Source: Chaenocephalus aceratus
Lineage: Eukaryota; Chordata; Actinopteri; Perciformes; Channichthyidae
Assembly: GCA_023974075.1 (NCBI GenBank)
Contig: CM043791.1
Coordinates: 18,926,299-18,990,298 of the forward strand
DNA length: 64,000 nucleotides
Direction: 5' to 3'
The translations under genes were made by a program, and so were the position numbers. The number at the start of each line of letters is the position of its first letter. Positions within the stretch are counted from its first letter, which is position 1. Positions 55,294 to 64,000 of the stretch are shown here, piece by piece. The notes under the pieces were generated by a model. It searched no databases. It saw nothing but the letters and a program-made list of their open reading frames with translations, and was not told where the DNA came from.

Positions 55294-58200
55294 TGTTTTA
55301 AAAAAACGTTCTACCAATTTGATGTGAACTCTAATGGCATTAGCATCTGCCATTGAATAAGCAATGCTATGCTTGTTTCATCAACCCCCAAGTCTTAATG
55401 TGCATGACTTAGGTGATGCATAACATCAGGTCTTACATTTCCTGTAAAAGGGTGGAGGAGAATACACAAATCAGTATGCAAAAAGCCTTTAGGCTGCACA
55501 GGCTCTCTTTGATGGCGACACAAAATGTACCAATATTTAAAGCAATAACCTGTATTATGTCTATTATGAATAATTCTGGACCATTTGTGATAAGTCCTAC
55601 TTTAGCCAAGATGACAAATGTACGTACTATATGCAGTGACACTAAACACTTTGTGAACCCTTCATCATTTTCTGTATTTCTGCACAAATACATGTATTAC
55701 CTATATTAGTTCAGATATGTATTCAATCCTAAACCTAGATAAAGGGGACCCAGTTAAACAAATAATACAAAACGTTACTTTAAAGGTATTCATTTGGAAG
55801 GAGTTTGGTTTAGTTGGCCCTGCCTGCTGGTCTTACCAGAGTCTACGGTGCCGACAGGTACAAACGCGCTACAATGGCCCAAAACACATTAGAAGAAAAG
55901 CGATGCACTTTCAAAAACGATGCAAATATAAAAACACAAATGTGCCAGAAGACACATGCAAATGCAACAACTAAAACAACTTCAACAATTTGACGAAACA
56001 TGCGTAGGGTTTAGTAAAAGCACTGCACAAACTAAATGCTGCAAATACAAAACCCTGCAAGAAGCTACAAAAATGACACATTAAAGTGATGCACACACCT
56101 GGGACTGGAGCGCTTGTTAGCGTTTCCTCTCCTTCTGTTTAAGTACTGGAGGACATGGAATTACACATACATATGTGAAAGTCAAGCAAGGTTTGACATA
56201 TACTGTCAATAGTTAATACAGTGAACCAGTGCAAAGTAGCATTGATCATAGAGCAGACAATTGGTAGATTAGTTAAAATGCTTAAAGCTGTAATTACTGT
56301 CAAAGTGAAAGTCTATTAGAAGGGTTTTATATTGAATGACATTTTTGCTATAGAGATGATCTGTGGATGACAGGGATGAGGTAAAGGAGGTTGTAAAATC
56401 ACACACAGTCACAAGCAAATACATGCAAATGTCTAATAAATTCAACCTGGTATTGTTGGTTTATGCTCAAATGCTACATCCTCTTACAAATAAGATATAG
56501 ATGACTTGAGATTTGACTACAAAGCTTATTTGCAATAACTCTGTGGGTGACAACGACAGATGGCCAGGCCAAAGATTGAATTCAGGTAACCTCCTGATAG
56601 GGAGGCACTCCTGCTTGGTAGGAAACGCCGGGCACCCATCTGCCAGACAGAGAGGTGACAAAGTGATGTAATGTTTTTTGTATGGAAGCCATGTGAGGTG
56701 AGTATACTGATAAACAATACGTTTTGATGAATGGCAGTCATTGCTGTAAAATGTTTGCACTTCCAAGAGTTCACTTTCAGCAGCGTGACAGTACAACAAC
56801 ATTTAATCAGTTTGTGTTAAGGAGTTTTACTTTCTACTTAGAGTGGGTTTTTTGTCTCAATCTCAACTTTTACATTCATTTCAACTCCATGCTTAATATC
56901 CTGTCAATAGTAACTATCAGATTTGAAAACTTGACTAAAACCACCACTAAAAAGGAAACAGTCTAAAACAGATAACTACATATCCGACCTGTAATATCAT
57001 TAAGATCTACAACATGTAGCCTTTTTCTGCTAAAACAATTGGGATCCGAAGCTAATAACATGAACATTCAAGTATTTTGGAATCAAAGAATCGGTGGAAT
57101 CAAAGAGATGAAATGTTAAAAATAAATTAGCTTACTACATCTTCAAGATAGTTTCTAAGTTATCCTGACTGTCCGGGTGGTATCAACAGGTTAAATCTCT
57201 CTGTGATTCAAAATAAAGTTACCAAAACACAACAACATTATTTTGTATTATTTTGTGTTTGCAGTTTGAGTAAACCCATACTTCAGTAGACCTTACATCC
57301 GTAGCCGGTGAACAGTACATTCTGCTGCTTCATAGGAAGTTTAGCTAAAATGTGAAACTGTATGGGGTTTTTTTTGGAATCTTTTTTTACATTTCTATTT
57401 TAGACAGCAGTTCTTATTGATACACACAGTGTCATTCTTAGCTGATAAGTCTACAGTTAACAGATCAATGTGTGTTATCAGCAGTCTGAATCTGAATTTT
57501 TACTTCTGCACAAAACTTGAATTTCTGCAATCTAACGTTAAACTCAATACATAAACTTATGATAACTCAAGTATTTCAACAAGTTGTGTCTTTAGTAAGC
57601 AATGTAATGTAAGTAGACAGTGTCAAAGCGAGGTGAAGTGGCGCCTCCATGTGGTGACATTAATGTTTTGCAACCTCAAAAGACAAGAAAAAACACATAC
57701 TTTGATTAATCGTAAATACGGTTCATAATAACTAGAAATATAGCTTTAAATCGCTATCAAAATGAGTTACAATTATCAAAAATAACTGTATTATTTTTAA
57801 TATAATTATTAATTATATTAATTTGTTACATCTTGGAGCCTTGTATACGATGAACAATATGAATCATTATTATTAATGTAGTCTCATAAAATCGTCTCAA
57901 AGTATACTAAACTATGAAATAGGAAATCTGATTAGTAATTCAATTAATGACTATAAACAATTTGGCCATATAAATAGCTATACAGGTTGAAGGAGTTCAT
58001 ACATCTTAGATGGGAAAGGCTGGCAAATCTAAATCTATCTATATCATAAACAAACCAGCAAAGCACATTTAGTAACTACCCTAGAAATAAATGAATGTGA
58101 CAGATACATTTTTAATAACAAATGGGAAGCGATAGTGAGATTTCAACTTAAGTTTCCCTAATTCGTCAACATGAGGTACTCTGTTACTTAAATTAAAATG

Positions 58201-59075
58201 AATGATAAATATAAATGATGAACACAAAGGCTGAACATAAGATACATGTGTTAAAGAAATGCAGAGGAGCAAGATTTCCTTTCAAAACACACAATCTTTA
58301 AGGTTGAGATATTCAGCTTTGCATTATTATGTTTTAATTAAAATGTCTAAAACCTTTAGACATTAAACTAATAAATAATGATATATCTAAAAATATTGAC
58401 TTCAACTGTCATACAGAATACAGAGAGAATCTAACACAGACACTGAGAAAAAGGGAGCATACGGTAAATGTGTCCCCTTTGTATTGCTCCAGGGGAATGA
58501 GATACATCTTGATTCAAAGTGTGCACTGAATATGTGAAACATTAGCAAATAAACTGACATCATTCACAGCAATTTTATTCACAATACAACATGTTTTGTT
58601 ACACAGTATATTCAGGGTGTGGCTTTATCCCAGCTTGTAGACAGCGTCAGAGTGAAGTGGCTCCCTCATGCGGTGAGTTGGTGAATATCAGCAACAGCCT
58701 CTTCATTTCTGAATGCTATGCCCAAATTGCAGCTGGCTCGAGACTTCATTCAGTTCAATCAGGAGAGATTCCTTATGAGTATGCAAGAATCTTTATTGAA
58801 ATTTGCACATTTGCATTGTTGGAGAAGCCTGTGACCTAAGATGTTCAACAACATAATTACTCTGTAGCTATATTATTTTGACAATAAAGAAACTTGAACC
58901 TTGAGAAGTAGTGGGGAAATTATTTGCGACTAGACCCCATGATATCATTTATTTTAAGGGCGAGTCAAAGCTGTAAGTAGAATAGGATACCCATTCAAAC
59001 AGAAAAGTAAAGAATGAGAAGTTAGGAGCAAACCACTTGATGTGATCTTTACCTTACTAACAGTTCCAGTAGGTA

Positions 59076-59076
<1 letters not shown>
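55294..59076. other. Intergenic DNA between taste receptor copies B and C
   Basis: The first ~150 bp upstream of copy B would be promoter. The stretch 55850-56110 has repeat-like AACACAAATGTGC and GCAAATAC motifs that I cannot assign. No T1R exon was found, and the longest open frames lack any motif. Confidence 0.45.
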
Positions 59077-59114
<38 letters not shown>

Positions 59115-59390
59115 GTTTATTTATATAGCCCAATATCACAAATGTTACATTTGTCTCAGTGGTCTTCACAGTGTGTACAGAATATCAGTATGACAATACG
59201 ACACCCTCTGTCCTTAGACCCTCACATCGTACAAGGAAAAACTTCCGAAGAAAACCCAGTTTAAAGGGAAAAATGGGAGAAACCTCAGGGAGAGCAACAG
59301 AGGAGGGATCCCTCTCCCAGGACGGACAGACGTGCAATAGATGCCGTATGTAAATTGAAAAGATAATACATTTGCAACATAGGTAGTCAG
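59077..59390 (-). mobile_element. L2 3' UTR fragment with (AATC)n tail
   Basis: It is nearly the same sequence as 27036-27345: an (AATC)n tail at 59078-59114, then ATTTATATAGCCCAATATCAC and the following 3' UTR. It stops before any coding part, so it is a short 5'-truncated copy of the same L2 subfamily. Confidence 0.88.
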
Positions 59391-59821
59391 AAATAAACAG
59401 AGAATGCAAATCCGCAAAGGCAGTTAATTATTTAAGAACCCCCTTAAAATGGTAGAACATCTTAATAATAGTAAAAGGAATTAAGTGAGCTGTTACAAAT
59501 ACAAATTAAATTGCGACGACCAAACAAAAACTAATGTCAAACTACAAATAGAAAATTAGTGTACATTGACCATAGGTGTCAGAAGGTAAAAACTTCAAAA
59601 ATAAGCATACTAAAATAAAAGGTCATAAAACAGAACAAATGCAAATGAGGTCTGACAAAACAGTAATGAAGTCACAAAGACAAACAGGAATTGCCAAAAA
59701 TATGTACCAATAAACAGAATACCATCAATACATTATAGTACGGTTACACATATATATTATACATTTACACGTTATATATTATATACATTTATATCATTTT
59801 CATAAACGTCAGCTGTGATTG
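59391..59821. other. Intergenic, nothing recognised
   Basis: AT-rich DNA up to the edge of the duplicated copy C flank. Confidence 0.5.
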
Positions 59822-60103
59822 CCCACAATCCCATCTCTTTCTCTACTCCCATACATTTCAGTCTTCAGTTAATGTGGAAGAAGATAATTGAGACTTCTCC
59901 CTGATTTATAATTCCCATGCAGAGTTAATGTTAGCATCAGCTTAAGATCTGTTCAGTGTTTCCACAATATACGCTCATTCATGTACTCTGGAAACGTGTT
60001 TTTACAAACTGCTGTGCACCATTATAATTTCATTAAAAGTATTCAGAGGGTTTGAAGAACAATATTTATTCTATAAACAGTAACACATGTTTACTTCAAG
60101 TCT
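59822..60103. repeat. Duplicated 3' flank of copy C (matches 49683-49964)
   Basis: The offset of 10,139 bp is constant from the left edge to the stop codon, so there are no indels. It includes a TTTATT polyadenylation signal at 60065-60070. Confidence 0.9.
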
Positions 60104-63100
60104 CTACTGGCTGATTGTTTTGGTATAATTCTGAATAAGTCCTTGGAAGTACTCCTGCGTGTTTTTGTATGATTGAAAAATCATGATGTAGCATTTTGGG
60201 AGGAAGTACCACACCAGAAAGGAGTAGAGACTGGACAGTATGGCCAGAGCGTTCAGTATTGGGATGTACTTTCCGTGGTAAAGCACAGATGTAGTAGCAA
60301 AGGCGATCCAGGTGAGCATCAGCAGGAGCAGACAGAAGGTTATTGCTTTGGCCTCGTTGTAATTTTTCGGGAGGTCTTTCCCCATGTAGGAGAAAACAAA
60401 GCAAAGGAAGCACAAAGACAAGAGGAAAAGCACAGGGCCAGCGGTGGCTTTGAGGTCAAGGTCACAACCAAGTATGATTTTGTCTGGGTACCCAATTGTT
60501 TCCTTGAAGGTGTCAGGAGGGCAACACATATAGCCAATAAGAAGTAAGAGTGCCTGAATACCAAATGCCACAGTGATGACCAGCCATTGTCCATGATACT
60601 TGATCCACCAACTGTGGAGTTTGGGGAACTTGGCGGCTATTTTGAAGATGAAAACAATTTGAAAAGAGCGCACAACGAAACAGGCGAGACAAACTGTGTA
60701 GAACAAGAGAAATGGTAAAAACCTCAGGATACAGAAGGAAGTTGTTGGCTCACCAAAGTAAAAGAACACACTTATACTACACAGACTGAGGCAGACTAAA
60801 ATGAGGAAGCACATTGGTCCCCCAGCAGATCTGACAACAGGTGTGTTGTAGTTGATGGCAAAGAGAACAGAGACAGCGAGTGTGAAGCCCACCAAGGCCC
60901 AGGCCCCCACCATGATCAGTATAGCCCCGGTGTCTGTGAGCGGGATGTACTCCACCGACCGCAGGTTGCATGATGTACTTCCTGCTGCAGACCATTCGGT
61001 GTCCTTACAGTCCATGCACCTGTAGGCATCCTCTGTTTTCACACGAGAGAAAGACACGTTGTCAAGTTATGGAGCACTTTTGAAATGTCTTCAAGTGAGA
61101 TTGAACGGATAAGGAAGCTTGGTTAACCCTTAATCTGATACTATATGTTTAAAGCTAGCTTTTAGTTAATTTCAAACTTTCTTTACCCTTTACACTGAGA
61201 GGTAATTATAAATAGTTTGCATGTGCAGTTTTCAGAGCCTTCATAACGGTGTCCACTCAACATAAATCATGTTAAACATTTTAAGAAAGATATCTATAAT
61301 GAGTTCCCTTCATAGCCAGAATGACAGCACCGTTTTTCTAATTCTCTTCCTCATAACTTACCTGTCATGTTATGTGTTACATAACTTCCACTTGGACAGA
61401 TTTCACAATCGAAGCAGCATTTGTGGGTTCCAGTATACTTTTTTACAAATCCAACAGGACATTCTTCGGAACATACTGACGTAGGCACCTGCACAAAACA
61501 ATGATTCAGCATAAAATGTAATGCAGTAGAGTAGAAAAGTCAGTCATCCATTAGTGAAAACATGTGGTTAAGAGTGAGGCCTTGGAGTACTTTTACTCAT
61601 GATACTTGAGGTTCATTTATCAGATAATACTTCTGTAGTTTATATTATTCTGAAATAGGCTAATGTGCAAAATTAGTACTTTTACTTTTTGTTTAAAGTG
61701 TAAAAGCAAAAAAGTGTGTACTTTTAATTAAGTAAAATATCTGAGTACTTCTTCCAACACTGATAATAATACACTTTAGAATGCGCTCATGTATAAAATG
61801 TGGTCTTCTAAACAGTATTACCCAAAGTATTTTTAAATCAACACCGAGTAAAGGAACTTCTAAAAGGGAAAACAACTTACTTTTCCGTGTGTGTGCCATT
61901 TAATTTGGCTATTGTTGATGAATAATTTGGCTGATTGGTCAAAATGATAAAAGCCAATCTCCTCTGCATCACCACTGTGGTTCCAGAAAACTACAGAATA
62001 TGATCCAAAGTCGGGGTCACCATTCTCATCAAACCGAATGCTTTGATTTAAAAGAGTAAAGTTGGACTTCTTTAGCTCCGCTAGCAGCTGATGTGGGAAC
62101 AAAAAGTTCAGATTACTTCATTTATTCAGAAATGAACATACGGGTCAACCCTGTTTAGAGTTTCAAGGTTGTTTATTAGATTGTGCACAGCTAACAATAA
62201 ATTGAATCATTACAATTAAATAAGTTTGTCTTACAGACAGACCTATTTAATTGTAATGATTGTCATTGTGAATGGACACGGAAACATGAGTGAACTTTAA
62301 CAAAAATTGCCAGTTTCATTAGATGCTTAATCCATAGAATGTTAAGCATAGATTCCCAAGAATACATTTAATAAAGGATCACATGTTTTGTATACTTACC
62401 ATGTGTGGGAAGACTGTAATATTATCATTACATCTGCCAGATCCACATTGCAGGGCATTGTGTAAGGCATGAGCGATGGCATACACAGCAGAATAAACGG
62501 GGAAATTAAAAGAAGGGTCCGCAGCAACAACATCTTCTGTGCTCAGGCTGCTGCAGTTGCAAACCTGATTACAATGTATATTTTGTGATGTATTTTCACA
62601 ATATGTACGTCTTCTGGAAAAATTGATAAAATCACTGAAACCAGGTATTGTCACTCTTTTTTCAGAAACCCCAATCACAGTTCCAATATTTCTGATTCCT
62701 TTCTTCTTCGGGAGATTCTTGTTTAAGGACCATGCATCTGAGGCGATCCACACTTTGTTGGTGACATTCTGGTTTATTGCCGACTCAATGAGAGCTTCAG
62801 CAGTCCACTCAGGAGCAAACACAATGATGGCACCTATTCTATGTGCATTGATCTGATTGAGTATTTGGGAGTGGTCTGTATATTGATTCAGGCCTTTGAT
62901 GTATGCCAGGCAGATTTGAGTATCCTTAATCTTCTTCATGAATAATTCCAGGCCGTTGTTGCCATAATCATCGTTAATGTAAAGGAAAGCAACCCAGTGC
63001 CAGTTGAAGTGCAGCAGAATCTCAACAATTAACTCAATGACGTCTTTATTGGGTTGCACTGTTCGCAGGAAATAGGGAAATTTCTGTTTTCTTGAGAAGA

Positions 63101-63532
63101 CAGAACTAGCAGCCCCATAACTGATCTGTTAAAGAGTATTAGAAAACATGGTCACCATTTTTAGTGCCAAATTAAAAGTTACACAAAAGTGTATATAAAA
63201 CTGATTTTATTATTTGACCATTTGTAAAACTTACCATAGGAATCTGATTCATCATGAGAAGTGGGGCTACAATCAGGGCCTTACTGCTTGTATAAGGGCC
63301 GACCACTGCCATCACTTTGGACAGATTCTTGTGTGGTTCACCCCAAGGTTGGACCAAGCCATTTGCTGATATGAAGTAAAAAATTTCTGGGAAATTGTGT
63401 GTATCTGAGCATTGGTCAAATATCTCATAGCCGAGAGATACGTTTGGCAGGAGGTTGGTAGAGTTATTGATTTCATCTACAGCGAATCTCATCAACTGAA
63501 ACCTCCGAAAACTTGAAGAAATTAGGGGTTTA
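60104..63532 (-). CDS. Taste receptor type 1 (tas1r1/tas1r2-like), copy C, exons 2-6
   Basis: Exons 63532-63235, 63125-62400, 62087-61881, 61488-61362 and 61032-60104 all read open with GT/AG borders. Exon 5 is 127 bp against 121 bp in A and B; the extra two codons fall just before its donor (SYVTHNMT). Exon 1 is not within the 468 bp left in the window, although introns 1 of A and B are only about 315-345 bp; a repeat fills this intron, so exon 1 may lie beyond the edge. The Venus flytrap keeps the paired cysteines (CNQVCNCSS), and the 7TM exon is almost the same as that of copy B. The role is as for copy A: a class C receptor for taste ligands at the plasma membrane, acting as a dimer with another T1R. 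Confidence 0.85.
61575..61762. repeat. hAT-like MITE fragment in intron 4 of copy C
   Basis: Repeated 'agtactttta' and 'aagtaaaatatctgagtac' units ending CTTCTTCCAACACTG are typical of abundant fish non-autonomous hAT elements. The left end is not clear. Confidence 0.5.
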
Positions 63533-63656
63533 CTGCAGATAGAGAAAATAAGGTATGATTACATTCATTGTTCAAGTACGTTTATTGGAACAAATAATTG
63601 AAGTTTGATAATAAAGCAATAATACAATTATATTTGCTCCTCCCTATATATCCATT

Positions 63657-64000
63657 TAAGATAAGATAAGATGGATCTTTATTAATCCCCGTGGGGACAT
63701 TCAGTAATTTAACAGCAACAGGGTAAGGATGAAAAGCAGGACAGCACAGATTCACACAGATTAATACAATTAAGGATAAAATCAAAGATACAAAAAAAAG
63801 AAATGATAAAATAACTATAAAAAAAGAAGTTAATTCAAATGAACATTATATACATCTTTATGTCCAGTAATTGTGTCACATTGTCGACCCCTTGTTATGC
63901 AGGCATTTACCGGACGATTAATGTCTTTATGATATAGTCTGGTACACCAGGCGTTTTTCCTTATTTTCAACCTTGAAAGGTATCCCTCAGATGTATTATA
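63657..64000 (-). mobile_element. SINE/LINE 3' end in intron 1 of copy C (runs off the window)
   Basis: Read on the - strand it ends in AATAAAGATCCATCTTATCT, preceded by CCCCACGGGGATT, a 3' end common in fish SINE/LINE elements. Its 5' part lies beyond 64000. Confidence 0.6.

Noticed and set aside
56467..56802. 111-residue - strand frame
   Set aside because: It resembles no T1R exon and has no recognisable domain or neighbouring exons.

Overview
The window is vertebrate genomic DNA, almost certainly from a teleost fish and probably a percomorph. The evidence is spliced genes with canonical GT/AG introns, a cytosolic initiator tRNA-Met, and fish-type mobile DNA: a Tc1 element, L2-clade LINEs with 3' tails typical of fish, a chromodomain Ty3/gypsy element and short hAT-like elements. 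A tandem array of type 1 taste receptors (T1R) lies beside gpr153 and hes3/her3. Human TAS1R1, HES3 and GPR153 lie in the same chromosome band (1p36.31).

Left third (1-22 kb). The last two coding exons of gpr153 (+ strand) are split by a Tc1 element in the intron. They are followed by a long AT-rich 3' flank, a perfect-looking initiator tRNA-Met, and a complete four-exon hes3/her3 gene on the - strand, convergent with gpr153. From 14.8 to 20.2 kb I see no gene. A 1.1-kb deleted hAT transposon with an exact 8-bp target duplication and a CA/GCAC microsatellite come next.

Right two thirds (22.5-64 kb). This is a T1R cluster, all on the - strand. Copy A (22591-26625) has six exons and reads as an intact 817-residue class C GPCR. 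Copy B (49965-55293) has five clean exons, but its first exon is split by a 1.5-kb LINE that leaves a 10-bp target duplication and an immediate stop. Copy C (60104-63532) has intact exons 2-6; its first exon is not in the window. A lone, well-preserved T1R exon 1 sits at 45057-45229 with no other exons nearby. Exon 6, which carries the seven-helix domain, is far more alike between copies than the ligand-binding exons and shows sharp similarity edges, suggesting gene conversion.

Between copies A and B (27-49 kb) lies a graveyard of nested mobile DNA. It holds an internally deleted L2; a 2.5-kb element with 19-bp inverted ends that contains a second element with roughly 400-bp inverted arms; a decayed LINE of the same family that hit copy B; and two L2 copies flanking a broken self-priming-type gypsy chromovirus that carries a hAT piece in pol. 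Further right are a MITE and a solo LTR with its 5-bp target duplication, itself hit by a 319-bp hAT-like MITE with its own 8-bp duplication.

All exon boundaries were placed by hand from splice motifs, reading-frame continuity and comparison among the copies. Family names rest on recognised protein motifs, not on any search.
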